Source of the DNA: Bacillota bacterium
GTDB lineage: Bacteria > Bacillota > Clostridia > Peptostreptococcales > Acidaminobacteraceae
DNA length: 64,000 nt
Assembly (NCBI GenBank): GCA_025210655.1
Contig: JAOARG010000077.1
Coordinates: 1 to 64,000, forward strand
Direction of reading: 5' to 3'
Positions within the stretch are counted from its first letter, which is position 1. Each line of letters starts with the position of its first letter. The notes beneath the pieces are model-generated. The model worked only from the letters and a program-made list of their open reading frames with translations, did not search any database and was not told the DNA's origin. A program made the translations under genes and the position numbers. Below, in pieces: positions 9,100-19,900 of the stretch.

Positions 9100-10161
9100 A
9101 TGAAAAAGATCTTTCTATTACTGCTTTTTATTATATTTACAATCTTATTTATATCATGTAGTAAGGTAAATACTAATGAGTTAAATAAAGAAGAGAACAT
9201 ACAATCAAATACAAAACTTGATGAATTTTATTCAAACATAAAAAGTGGTGGGGTTCCAATGGATGGTATTCCTCCTATTGAAATCCCTGTTTACATTGAT
9301 AAGGTTGAAGTAGATAATTACCTTGATGATGAAGATAGGGTATTTTTCTATAGAGATGAGGATATAGTGAAAGTATTTCCACAAAGTATTCTTGTGTGGC
9401 ATGAAATAGTGAATGACCGTTTCGGAGAAAAAAATGTAAGCATAACATATTGTCCTTTGACGGGATCAGTTATTGGATATTTCAGCGGTGACACAACACT
9501 TGGGGTATCAGGAAAACTTCTAAACAGTAATCTAGTAATGTATGACAGAAAGACAGAGTCCTATTATCCCCAGATACTTGGCACTTCAATATATGGTGAC
9601 AAAAAAGGTCAGGGATTGGATACTTTTATGATTAACTGGAGTACTTGGGGAAAAGTGAAAGAGAATTTTGATGAGATAATGGTTCTTTCAGAAGATACAG
9701 GGTTTTTCAGGGACTACGATAGGGATCCATATGGTTCCTATGATATGGAAGACTCATACTATTACAACAACACCGTATTTTTTGAACCGATGATTGATGA
9801 CGGAAGACTTCCTAAAAAACAGGTAGTTATCGGTGTGATTGATGGTGAGAGTAGACTGGCAGTAAAATTTAGCGATGTAAGGGAAGAGGGAATAATTAAT
9901 TATAGTGTAGGAGATAAGTGGATTGCCCTAGTATATGATGAAAAACTTGATACTGTAAGGGTCTTTGAAAGAAACTCTGAAGACCAAATAATGAGTCTAT
10001 CAGAAGATAAGAGCTATATTAAAGATAATAGAGCTTCAACTTGGAATCTTGAAGGTGTATCTACGAATGGGAAAGATGATCTTAAATGGGTAAGATCTTT
10101 TGATGTAATGTGGTTTTCATGGGCTGCATTTTTCCCAGAAGCAGATGTATACGGTGAGTGA
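9100..10161 (+). CDS. DUF3179-domain lipoprotein
   Basis: About 353 residues. The N terminus MKKIFLLLLF..TILFISCS is a lipoprotein signal with Cys at the lipobox, so the protein is anchored outside the cytoplasmic membrane. The body matches DUF3179: TYCPLTGSVIGY, then GVSGKLLNSNLVMYDRKTESYYPQ, then G..VIGV and WFSWAAFFPEADVY at the end. ATG 9100 lies nine bases after AGGTGG and is preferred to GTG 9088. The family has no established biochemical role that I know. The next gene, for a small membrane protein, starts two bases after the stop, so the two probably act together. Confidence 0.85.
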   Translation: MKKIFLLLLFIIFTILFISCSKVNTNELNKEENIQSNTKLDEFYSNIKSGGVPMDGIPPIEIPVYIDKVEVDNYLDDEDRVFFYRDEDIVKVFPQSILVWHEIVNDRFGEKNVSITYCPLTGSVIGYFSGDTTLGVSGKLLNSNLVMYDRKTESYYPQILGTSIYGDKKGQGLDTFMINWSTWGKVKENFDEIMVLSEDTGFFRDYDRDPYGSYDMEDSYYYNNTVFFEPMIDDGRLPKKQVVIGVIDGESRLAVKFSDVREEGIINYSVGDKWIALVYDEKLDTVRVFERNSEDQIMSLSEDKSYIKDNRASTWNLEGVSTNGKDDLKWVRSFDVMWFSWAAFFPEADVYGE

Positions 10162-10162
10162 T

Positions 10163-10717
10163 ATGTTGATTATATCCCTATTAAAAAAGAATATAAAAAT
10201 CGCTTTAGTGTCTTTTATAATATCTCTTATTTACTTCATTGCTTATTATTTTAGTCTAGGATATATGATTGTGACTGATATGGGAGAATTGTCAATAGAA
10301 ATACTGAAAAATTGGACAGAAGTAATATTTAAGTCTCGGGCAATATTCTTGTGGGAACCAATAGGTGCACTTGCTTTAGGTAAAGTAGTATTACTCATTT
10401 CAATACCTAATGTGATTTTGGGTATTTTTATGGCAGGATTAGTATTTCTTAATCTGTTTCTAGCTATCATGCTTTATAAGCTTCCTAAAATGTGCAAGAT
10501 TGATTACAAACCAATAGGAATACTTGCTATATTACCGTCATTCTTAACTGGATTTGCATGTTGTGTACCAACATTTTTGATATCATTTGGGTCAGTATTT
10601 GCTAGCTTTAGCCTATATCTTATTAGATTCAGATGGTTGTTTATACCGCTTAGTATAATATTTTTAATTATAGGTTACGTCTATAGCTTGAAAAAAGTGA
10701 GTGTTTTTGTAAAGTAA
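10163..10717 (+). CDS. Small multi-pass membrane protein paired with the DUF3179 lipoprotein
   Basis: About 184 residues with four to five hydrophobic segments (near 10-35, 62-85, 88-108, 122-148 and 152-178). A conspicuous helix break, PSFLTGFACCVPTFLIS, carries a Cys-Cys pair inside a membrane segment. I do not recognise the family. The CC pair recalls metal or thiol membrane proteins, but that is only a resemblance. ATG 10163, behind GGTGAG and two bases after the upstream stop, is preferred to ATG 10145. No terminator follows directly. Confidence 0.65.
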   Translation: MLIISLLKKNIKIALVSFIISLIYFIAYYFSLGYMIVTDMGELSIEILKNWTEVIFKSRAIFLWEPIGALALGKVVLLISIPNVILGIFMAGLVFLNLFLAIMLYKLPKMCKIDYKPIGILAILPSFLTGFACCVPTFLISFGSVFASFSLYLIRFRWLFIPLSIIFLIIGYVYSLKKVSVFVK

Positions 10718-10878
10718 ATAATTCTTTACCCAAATTAATGAGTAAGATAAAGAAGGTAAGGGTATCAGGAAGTGTAAATTGATAAACAGATATCTTTCAA
10801 TTGATATATTAATGAGTATATGTGAGTTAATTGCTTTACAAACATTATAAAAACTATATATGTGTTATGAAAATGCAA

Positions 10879-10944
10879 ATGGTTAGAAAAGTTGCTAAAT
10901 ACTTTTCTAACCATTTCTTTACTTTTTGTAAGGAAGCTGTAAGG
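10879..10944 (+). promoter_or_regulatory. Hairpin plus conserved cis element upstream of the LRR surface protein
   Basis: A perfect 14-bp inverted repeat (ATGGTTAGAAAAGT / ACTTTTCTAACCAT, 10879-10914) is followed by a block from 10900 to 10944 that recurs upstream of the second giant gene (16902-16947). The block has TACTTTTCTAAC, TTTCTTTAC and then two GTAAGG repeats 11 bp apart. A -10-like TATATT lies at 10955-10960. A looser TTCTTTACC..GGTAAGGG pair occurs at 10722-10762. The 275-bp gap holds no other feature I can name. Confidence 0.55.
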
Positions 10945-10992
10945 CTTCTTTTGTTATATTTCTTATAGAAATATATACGGGAGGGCATAATA

Positions 10993-13900
10993 GTGAGAAA
11001 AATAGCATTGATTATAGGGTTAGTTATGGCAATTGTTTTTTCGGGGGTTATATTTGCTTCTGAGGACGTTGTGAAAACTGAAGTAATTGAAAATAATGAA
11101 GAAGATATATATATTGAGAATGAAGTAAATGAAGTTAATAGTAATGATGCATTAAATGATGATGAGTCTCCTTCTGAAGAGGAAGAAAATGATAAAGGTG
11201 ATAATGATGGAGATGTAATTAATAGTAATGGTGCAATAAATGATGATGAGTCTTCTTCTGATGAGAAAGAAAATGAGAAAACTGATAATAAAGAAAATGT
11301 AAGCCAAGAAGAAATACTTGTTGATAAAGAGGTTAAAACGGAATTTGATGAGATTGACAAGGATATAAATTTTAGAACAGAAGATAATATAAAAGATGGT
11401 CCAACTGTAAATGTAAGCAAAGAGGATCTAAATGTAGCAGAAGATGGAGTAGTTGTTGGGAGTAATAAAGTAATTAGTGAGATAGAAGAGCTAGATTATC
11501 AAAATGGATTGTCAATGAGAGCAGTTTCAAAAGAACTATCAGATGATGAACTTGTAGAGACAAGTTCTGATGACTTTAAATGGTATTCAGATAGTGAAGG
11601 GGTAACAATAAATTCTTATGAAGGAACAGACGATGTCGTTATAGTTCCAAAAGAAATTGATGGTAAAAGTGTCATTCGTATTGGTAACAATGCTTTCTCT
11701 AGTAAAGAATGTACCGAAATATATTTGCCTGAAACTATTATTGAAATAGGTGAGTTTTGTTTCTACGAGTGTAAGAAATTAAAAAAAATAAATATACCAA
11801 GGGGCCTCCTTGTAATTAACCGTGTAGCCTTCAAAGGATGTGAAAGTTTAGAAAGTATTGTGATTCCAGATAATATAGTATCGATTGAAGAATATGCTTT
11901 TGCTCAGAGTGGTTTAATAAACATTACAATTCCGGATAGTGTAAAAAATATTAAAAATAAGGCTTTTTACCAGTGCAAGTCTTTAGAAGAAGTAATACTT
12001 TCAAAAAATATTACTAGTATAGAAGAGAGCACATTTTATATGTGTGAGAAACTGAAGAAGATAAATTTGCCAAATACTTTAGAAGAAATTAATAAGAATG
12101 CATTTTCATTTTGTGGGATTGAAGAAATTATTATACCAGAAAATGTTGAAAGAATAGGGGAACAAGCATTTATGGGATGTGAATTACTAAGTTCAATAAA
12201 TATCCCCAATAGTGTGAATGAGTTAAGTAATCATATTTTCGCAAACTGTACATCTTTGAATAACATTGAATTACATGAAGGGATTTCTTCAATAGGAGAA
12301 TATTCTTTTCAGTATAGTGGCATTACAAGTATTTCAATACCCGAAGGTATAAGAATTATTCCTAGAATGGCTTTCTTTGGATGTAAGTCGCTAAAATCAG
12401 TTTCAATACCTAATTCTGTTGAGGTAATTGGAGATTGTGCATTTAGAGATTGTTATAAATTAGAGAATATTGTTATACCGGATGGAGTAGTTACATTAGG
12501 TCTCCTTTCGTTTTCTAAAAGTGGATTAAGAAATATTGAAATACCGAGTAATGTTAAAAGTATTGGCGATAGTGCATTTGCATACTGTGGTAATTTGCAG
12601 TCTGTAGTAGTGACTGAAGGTGAGCTTGTAGGTGCTGCTTTTTATGCTTGTAGATCATTAAAGGATGTTGAATTTAAATCAGAGACATGTCCTATTATTG
12701 GTAGAAATTCATTTGCAGAGATACATAAGGATGCTGAAGCGGTGTATCCAGAAAATAATTCTGAATATACTAATGATAAATATCCTTTCAGAGTGGGTGA
12801 CCCATTTGAAATATCAGGACCTAGTAATGAAGCTAAAGTTATTGATAGTAGTTATGAGATTGATGGAAAGAACATAAAGAAAGTTCATAGCTATAACAAA
12901 GAAAGTTTTGAAGTTAGTATAGAGATAAGCGAAAGTGCCACATGGAAACTATATAGTGAAATTGAGTGTAGTAATGAAATTTCTAAAACAATGAATCTAA
13001 AAGTTGGTAAAAACTTAGCGTATGTAAAAGTAACTGCTGAAGATGGAAAAACTACAGAAATATATACATTGATAATAGAAAGACTAAGTAAATATGGATA
13101 CCCAGTAACAGAATCATCAAAATTTGAAGTAAGGCCATCTGTGGAAGACTTAATTATAACAAAATTTACAGGGATGGATGATAGGATAGTAGTTGTACCA
13201 GAATTTATTAATGGCAAAAAAATTATCGGTATAGATAGATATGTATTTGCAGGACATACTAATCATAATATTCCTACTGGGATTAGCTGTGAAGAAATAT
13301 ATTTGCCTGATTCAATAAAGCAGATTGGAGAAAATCAATTTTATAGAGCTTCATCTCTTAATAAGGTAAGGCTGTCTGAGAATATTGAAAGTATACCTAA
13401 TAGTACATTTAACTATTGTGGAAATTTGATCGAAATAAATATACCTGAAAAGGTGAAATCTATTGGGGAATATGCATTTGTTAATTGTATTAAACTCAAT
13501 AATGTGACTTTACCATCAAGTTTAATTAGTATAGATGATGGGGCATTCCAAAGTTGTACAAGTATGACTGAAATAACAATACCGAATACGGTAAATAGTA
13601 TAGGGGAATCCGCTTTTCAAGGCTGTTCTAATTTGAAAAGTGTAAATCTTTCCAGTGCTCTAGAAGAGATTCCGCAAAATGCTTTTAGATGGTGCAGAAA
13701 AATCAGTGAAGTAAGTTTACCATCTAGTTTAACTGTTATAAAGCAAGGAGCATTTGATGAAACTAACGGACTTAAAAAAGTAGTGTTTAATAGTATGGTA
13801 GCACCTACTATAGAAATAGATGCATTTAAAACTATCGCTTCTAATGCTATAGCAATAGTTCCAAATGGCAGTACAGGATATGATGAAGGGCAATATCCAT

Positions 13901-16725
13901 TTATAGATGGAATTCCATTAAAATTAATTAAAATATCAAATGAAGCAAACCTTCTAGAAACAGATGGATATAGTATTGATGAAATGCTTGTGAGTAAAGT
14001 TGTAATGGGGTCTGTAAACACCTTAACAGTAGATGTAAATGTATCTAAATATGCTCAATGGGAACTATATAGTGATGAGGCGTGTACATTGAAGATTGCT
14101 GATAAGATTATGTCTTTAGAAGTAGGTGAGAACAAGGCTTATATTAAAGTTGTAGCAAGTGATAATGTAGCAGAGAAAAAGTATAGTTTAATTGTTGAAA
14201 GAAGTCCTTTTTCTTGGATTACAGAGGGAGATACTGCTACTATAACAGGCTACTATGGAAGTGAGATAGAAATAACTGTTCCTGAAAATATGGCAGGTAA
14301 AGTGGTAGATAAAATCGGAAGTGCTGTATTTAAGAATAAAATATCGGTTACATCCGTAGAACTTCCGGATACTATAAAGGAGATAGGTTTAGAAGCTTTC
14401 ATGGCTTGTGAAAATCTTGTTAGTATAGATCTTCCTCAAAATCTAGAAAAAATTGGTGCGAAGTCTTTTGAAGGAAATATCAAGTTAAGTGCTCTAAGTA
14501 TACCGACGAATGTTTCAAATATAGGTGAAGAAGCATTTAGTAACTGTAGGAATCTTGCTAGTATTAGTTTTAAGGGTGATATATGCCCTATTATTGGAGT
14601 AAATTCCTTTAATGGGATAGCAGCAGAATCTAAGGCTTACATTCCTGAGAGTGGCAGTGGTTATAGTGAGGAGTCATATCCATTTATAGATGGAAACCCT
14701 TTGAAAATGATGAGACTTTCTAGTAGTACAAATATAGAAAGTATGGTATCACCATCTGACGTTATTTTTGATGGGAAGATAATAAAAAAAGAAGTGGAAT
14801 ATGAAACTACAAGGATTAGTGTGGATTTGAAGGTCGAAGGAAATGGTACATGGAAGTTATATGAAGATAAGGAATGTACTAAAGAAATAACCGACAAAAC
14901 AGTATCTTTAAAGCTTGGAGAAAGCACATACTATATAAAGACAATATCAAGTGATAAGAAGTATAGTGATATTTTTACTCTAAATCTTTTAAGGAAATAC
15001 AAAGAAGTTGATGGTTTTGAGTACTTCTTAGGAGACGGAGGAGAAAAAATAATAGTAAACTATTTAAATGATGTTAGCATAATGAAAGTACCATCACAAA
15101 TTGATGGAAGTAATAAAGTAATTGTTGCTTATAGAGCCTTCAAAGGCAATAAAGAATTAGAACATATAGAGTTTGAAGGTAACTTTATTGGAATTGATGT
15201 GGGTGGTTTTGAAGGATGCGAAAATCTTGAATCAGTTATATTTAGAGGAGATAAAGCTCCTATGATAATAGATAAAGCTTTCGACAATATTAAAGAAGGA
15301 GCAAAGGCCTATATAAGAGAAGATGCAACTGGTTTTGATAGTAGTAAATATCCATTTGTTGACGGCAAACCGCTTGAATTAGTAATAATGAGTGATAAGT
15401 CTGATTTTGTTGATGGAAAGGGCTTTAGTATTAAAGATAGTAAGATTAGTAAAACTGTTGAAAATAATATATCTGAAACTATTGTAGACATTGATGTTGA
15501 TGAAAATGGATCATGGAAACTTTACAAGGATCCAGAGTGTACTGTTGAAATAAATAATAAAAAACTTCCTTTAGTAGTAGGGAATAATACGGTATATGTT
15601 AAAATTACAGCTTCTGATTGGAAAACAGAAAAAGTGTATCCAGTGAATATTGTTAGAAAAAATAAAATAGTTGTTAATAACAATAAGAAAGACAAGAAAA
15701 AGCATAACAATAACAATACATCATCCCTTTCTAATACTAGTAAAGCAAAGACAGCTAAAAAAACTACTCATTTTGATGAGAAGAAAATAAAAACAGTAGA
15801 TGATAAGAAGTTGGATGAAGCAATAGTAAAGACCGGTGAAGCTAGGATAGAACTAAAGAAAAATGAAGAAAAATTGATTTTGTCAGAGGATACGATGGGA
15901 TCTTTGTTTAAGGAAGAAGAGACTTTGTTGGTTAAGAAGGATGAGTTTTCAATTGTACTATCAGATGAGTCTTTACACTTAGGTGATAAGTTGGATACTA
16001 AAAATAATAACATATCAATAACTACTAAGGTAGAGAAAAAGAATAGTGAAGAAGAAGCTGATAAGCTTTATAAGAAAGGTCTATTTAGACTGAATAACGA
16101 TACAGTAATACTTGATATAAGCGAAGATGCAGGAGGCAAATCAACTGAAGAAAAGCATATTGAGAAATTTGATAAGTTGGTAGATGTGACTGTAGATCTT
16201 GACGAATTTGATCTTAATGATTATCAAATGAAGCACTTAACTGGATTAAGATATGAGATAGATGAATCTGGTGAAGAAGTACCTGTTAAACTTGGAGGAG
16301 TTGTAGATGAAGAGTTCAATACATTTACATTCAAGACAGATAAACCAGGAGAATTCACAGTCGCCACATCAAGGGATATATTCACAGTAGAAATGGAAGT
16401 AGAAAAGCATATAGGAAAAGTGAATGGTGAAAAGAAAGATACCTATATAGAACCAAAAAAAGTAGACGAAAACATAATGATTCCTATAAGATTTGTAGGT
16501 GAAGCTCTTGGAGCAGAGGTAACATGGAACCAAGAGGACTGGACGGTTGGTGTACATGGTGATGGAATAGATGTGGACTTTGATGTAAGGGAAAATCTTG
16601 ATGGGTATGAAGAAAAAGCACTACTAAGTAATTCTAGAACTCTTGTGCCAGTTGAGATGATTGAAAGGGAGTTTGGAGTAAGTGTAGTAATGACTGATGG
16701 AAACAATATCATGATTGTAAAGTAA
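10993..16725 (+). CDS. Giant BspA-type leucine-rich repeat surface protein with cadherin-like and CuAO-N/stalk domains
   Basis: 1910 residues, secreted (signal peptide 1-23, ...VIFASED). An acidic low-complexity stretch fills about 25-110. Four arrays of BspA-type LRR_5 units (motifs such as IGEYAFxxCxSL and IxIPxSV) lie near 205-600, 730-970, 1090-1230 and 1340-1455. Each array is followed by a beta-sandwich of about 95 residues (near 604, 975, 1236 and 1460; W.LY.D..C motif), resembling the cadherin-like PF12733 type. After a Lys/Asn-rich linker (1555-1590), a C-terminal module (1592-1910) ends in a copper-amine-oxidase-N-like stalk domain (MIPIRFVGEALGAEV..). The start is GTG 10993 behind GGGAGGG. 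It is likely a cell-surface adhesin. No LPXTG motif is present, so the stalk module may hold it at the wall (inference). Confidence 0.88.
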   Translation: MRKIALIIGLVMAIVFSGVIFASEDVVKTEVIENNEEDIYIENEVNEVNSNDALNDDESPSEEEENDKGDNDGDVINSNGAINDDESSSDEKENEKTDNKENVSQEEILVDKEVKTEFDEIDKDINFRTEDNIKDGPTVNVSKEDLNVAEDGVVVGSNKVISEIEELDYQNGLSMRAVSKELSDDELVETSSDDFKWYSDSEGVTINSYEGTDDVVIVPKEIDGKSVIRIGNNAFSSKECTEIYLPETIIEIGEFCFYECKKLKKINIPRGLLVINRVAFKGCESLESIVIPDNIVSIEEYAFAQSGLINITIPDSVKNIKNKAFYQCKSLEEVILSKNITSIEESTFYMCEKLKKINLPNTLEEINKNAFSFCGIEEIIIPENVERIGEQAFMGCELLSSINIPNSVNELSNHIFANCTSLNNIELHEGISSIGEYSFQYSGITSISIPEGIRIIPRMAFFGCKSLKSVSIPNSVEVIGDCAFRDCYKLENIVIPDGVVTLGLLSFSKSGLRNIEIPSNVKSIGDSAFAYCGNLQSVVVTEGELVGAAFYACRSLKDVEFKSETCPIIGRNSFAEIHKDAEAVYPENNSEYTNDKYPFRVGDPFEISGPSNEAKVIDSSYEIDGKNIKKVHSYNKESFEVSIEISESATWKLYSEIECSNEISKTMNLKVGKNLAYVKVTAEDGKTTEIYTLIIERLSKYGYPVTESSKFEVRPSVEDLIITKFTGMDDRIVVVPEFINGKKIIGIDRYVFAGHTNHNIPTGISCEEIYLPDSIKQIGENQFYRASSLNKVRLSENIESIPNSTFNYCGNLIEINIPEKVKSIGEYAFVNCIKLNNVTLPSSLISIDDGAFQSCTSMTEITIPNTVNSIGESAFQGCSNLKSVNLSSALEEIPQNAFRWCRKISEVSLPSSLTVIKQGAFDETNGLKKVVFNSMVAPTIEIDAFKTIASNAIAIVPNGSTGYDEGQYPFIDGIPLKLIKISNEANLLETDGYSIDEMLVSKVVMGSVNTLTVDVNVSKYAQWELYSDEACTLKIADKIMSLEVGENKAYIKVVASDNVAEKKYSLIVERSPFSWITEGDTATITGYYGSEIEITVPENMAGKVVDKIGSAVFKNKISVTSVELPDTIKEIGLEAFMACENLVSIDLPQNLEKIGAKSFEGNIKLSALSIPTNVSNIGEEAFSNCRNLASISFKGDICPIIGVNSFNGIAAESKAYIPESGSGYSEESYPFIDGNPLKMMRLSSSTNIESMVSPSDVIFDGKIIKKEVEYETTRISVDLKVEGNGTWKLYEDKECTKEITDKTVSLKLGESTYYIKTISSDKKYSDIFTLNLLRKYKEVDGFEYFLGDGGEKIIVNYLNDVSIMKVPSQIDGSNKVIVAYRAFKGNKELEHIEFEGNFIGIDVGGFEGCENLESVIFRGDKAPMIIDKAFDNIKEGAKAYIREDATGFDSSKYPFVDGKPLELVIMSDKSDFVDGKGFSIKDSKISKTVENNISETIVDIDVDENGSWKLYKDPECTVEINNKKLPLVVGNNTVYVKITASDWKTEKVYPVNIVRKNKIVVNNNKKDKKKHNNNNTSSLSNTSKAKTAKKTTHFDEKKIKTVDDKKLDEAIVKTGEARIELKKNEEKLILSEDTMGSLFKEEETLLVKKDEFSIVLSDESLHLGDKLDTKNNNISITTKVEKKNSEEEADKLYKKGLFRLNNDTVILDISEDAGGKSTEEKHIEKFDKLVDVTVDLDEFDLNDYQMKHLTGLRYEIDESGEEVPVKLGGVVDEEFNTFTFKTDKPGEFTVATSRDIFTVEMEVEKHIGKVNGEKKDTYIEPKKVDENIMIPIRFVGEALGAEVTWNQEDWTVGVHGDGIDVDFDVRENLDGYEEKALLSNSRTLVPVEMIEREFGVSVVMTDGNNIMIVK

Positions 16726-16901
16726 ATAAAAATTTACCTAAAATACTATTATGATTCCTATACTTATTCATTTGCAGTTTGTGTAAGTTGGTTAACTGAA
16801 TAGAAGCTATAATGAATCAAGAATTGTGTAATGGGTTTACAAGTCTTCATATACAAGGGTCTTGCGTTGGTTTAAAGCTGCTGAGTGAATATGAGTGACT
16901 A

Positions 16902-16947
16902 TACTTTTCTAACGATTTCTTTACCAAATGTTAAGGAAAGTGTAAGG
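16902..16947 (+). promoter_or_regulatory. Conserved cis element upstream of the second surface protein
   Basis: Nearly the same block as at 10900-10944: TACTTTTCTAAC-G-ATTTCTTTAC, then TTAAGG and GTAAGG 11 bp apart. A TATATA/TATAAA -10-like box follows at 16954-16961. The tandem hexamers overlap the -35 position, as for an activator of the OmpR type (inference). Between it and the gene, CCCAGA (16968) pairs with TCTGGG (16981) and partly covers the ribosome site GGGAGG. The remaining 180 bases after the first giant gene show nothing else. Confidence 0.5.
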
Positions 16948-16995
16948 GTAAATTATATAAAATAATCCCAGAATAATTAGTCTGGGAGGAATATT

Positions 16996-19900
16996 ATGAA
17001 TATAAAGATTAGATTGATATTTATTATTGTACTAATAATAGGTGTATTAGGAGGAGTAAGTTTTGGAGATGACTTCCTAGTACTTGAAGATGAATGGGTC
17101 GAAGAGCAAAAAATCATATTAGAATTTAATCAAGATATTGAGAGTCTTGATGAGGACAAGATATTTATAAACTCAGAAAGTGATATAGATTATTATATTG
17201 AAGAAGAGAATAATATTATAGAAATATCATTTGTTGAAGTGACTGAAGTTTTTGATGTGGATTTAAAAATTGAACCTGATGCTGTTAGAAGCATGGATAA
17301 TTTAAGTTTAGAATCAGACTACAATAAAACATTTTCAATAACTGTGAGCGGAAATAATCTGACAGAAGAAGAAGCTAAAACTGAAAAAGTTGATAGTTTA
17401 CAAGTTGAATCGTCTGCGGAAGAAATAAGGGAAGCTGAAGAAACATCTGTATCCTTAACTGAAGAAAAAAAGACGGAAGATACAGAAAAACTACCAGTAT
17501 CGTCATCAGAGGAAAAAAAGACGGAAGATACAGAAAAACCACCAGTATCGTCATCAGAGGAAAAAAAGACGGAAGATACAGAAAAACCACCAGTATCGTC
17601 ATCAGAGGAAAAAAAGACGGAAGATACAGAAAAACTACTAGTATCATCGTCAGAGGAAGAAAAGATGGAAGAACCACCAGTATCATCATCAGAGGAAGAA
17701 AAGACGAAAGATACGGAAGAACCACCAGTATCATCATCAGAAGAAGAAAAGATGGAAGATACAGAAAAACTATTAGTATCGTCATCAGAAGAAGATCTGA
17801 CTGAGGAAGTGGAAAAAAAATCTGAATTGCCAACTGAAGATAAAGTTGATACCGAACCAGAGAATAAAGATATTGCTGAAAATAGTAAGGAAGCTTTTAG
17901 TGAAGTAAAAGGCACCCCTGTCATGTTAATGACTAGTAGTACACCTGTTTTAAGAGGAACTCCTTCAGGTCCAATTGTAGATTCTGTAAAACCTACAGAT
18001 GGGAGTGTAGATGTATCTTTAGATTCGGATATCACTATTGATTTTGTAGGGGATATTTTTGAAGGGGCTGACATTGACAATATTGTTATCTCAAATGGTA
18101 CAGTCACATATGCTTATGTACACACCATATCTGGAAGTAGTTTAGTACTTGATGTGAATGATGAGTTTGATCATAAGGACAATATAAGTGTAGTAATTCC
18201 TGAAAATGCTATTAAAGATAGTGATGAAAATGGTATGGTTTCTGATTATACATTTTCATTTACTACGGTTCCCAATTATCTTAAGCTTGTGGAGACTTCA
18301 CCAGAAGATAAGGATATTGGAGTGGCTAGGGATAGTGATATAATTGTAACTTTCGATAGAAATATAGTTGCGGATGATCTAGGTGCTATTTCCCTTAAAA
18401 CATCCGATGGATCAGTAACTTATACATGTAAAAGTACTGTAAGTGGCTCAAATATTATCATAAAACATACTGAAGAATTTCCATATGATAAGAACATAGT
18501 GGTCATTATTCCGAAAAATGCAGTAAAGGATGGAGATAGTATTGGCTTAAAGGAAGACTATAAGTTTGATTTTCAAATAGGGGGAGATTTAGATGGTCCT
18601 AGTTTGATTTCAAGCCTTCCACCAAATGGGTCAACTGATATTTCCATTGATGAAGATATAGTTGTGACATTTGATGAAAATATTTTTGATGGAATAAATT
18701 ACGATAATATACTCTTGAAAAAAGGGGAAGATATTGTTGATACTATTGTAAGTACTGAAGATAAAAAACTTATTATAAATCCTGCGTCGGATTTAGAATA
18801 CAACAGTGCTTATACTTTGGTGATTCCTGAAAATAGTTTGGGAGATGTGAAGGGCAATGATTTATCTACAAGAATTGATATTTCATTTACAACAATTATG
18901 GATACTTTAAAAATTATGACTTCTTATCCAGAGGACAATCAAGATTATTTCAACCCAAAGGATGAGTTTAATATAGTTTTTAATACTACAATAACATCAA
19001 GTGCTATCGATAGCATTCTATTTACTAAGAAAGTAGTTGGAAATCCTGATGAAGCAGTAGATAGAATCATCACAATATCTGGGAATACAATGACTATAAG
19101 TCATGGAGCTTTAGAATATGAAATGGATTATGGTATTTTGATACCTAAGGAAGCATTATTGGGTGATGGGGTGAAAAATCTTGAAAGTGATATTGAAATA
19201 TTATTCAAGACAGAAGGGCTTCCAAATATTGAACCAATTAAAATAGTGAGCAAAAATATAGATAATAATAAATTTGATGTCGAAATTGATAGTAATATTG
19301 AGTTTGTCTTTGATAAATCAATATATACAACAGTTTCAGCTTCCAGTATTCTTCTTAAATCAGGTGATGAGAACATTGATATTACTAAAACTATTCAAGG
19401 AAACAAGCTAATTATAGATGGTGATTTGGATTACTTTAAGAAGTATGAATTGACTATTCCAAGAAATGCTTTAAAGGATAACAACAATAACAATCTTGTG
19501 GAAAATATAGACTTAGTTTTTTATACGATTAGAGATATGTCAAAAGAAATAGATGAAAAGTATTATTATGCTGAGAATTCTCAAGTGTGTTTTGATGATC
19601 ATCATAAGGGGCCTTTTGATATAGGCTTTAAAATTGATTATTTTGGTCAAGAATATGATTCATGTCATATATCATCTAATGGCTTATTGTCCTTTGTGAA
19701 AGGTCACATTGAACCATTTTTTGCAGGACCTCCATTAGAATTAGCGCCCCAGAATAACTTTATTACTCCATTTTGGTATGATTTGGTCACTGAGAACTTT
19801 GTATCAGTTGGGTCGGTTGATAATACACCATTTGCAGGGGATAAGTGGTATATTGATTTGCTAGCCAAAAAGGGAACAATGGATTTTAGATCATGGGATG

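Noticed and set aside
10854..11420. A 188-residue Ser-rich minus-strand frame at the start of the LRR protein gene
   Set aside because: Antisense of the Asp/Glu-rich segment; overlaps the conserved upstream element; no ribosome site.
16726..16995. Cyclic di-GMP riboswitch before a surface protein gene
   Set aside because: The GEMM core and tetraloop receptor sequences are absent here and at 10718-10992.
17482..17808. Regular repeats that could suggest a CRISPR array
   Set aside because: Units are contiguous, in frame and coding, with no unique spacers.
17319..18107. A 262-residue open frame on the minus strand inside the second giant gene
   Set aside because: It is the antisense shadow of the Ser/Glu repeat (SSDDDTG strings), has no ribosome site and no domain.
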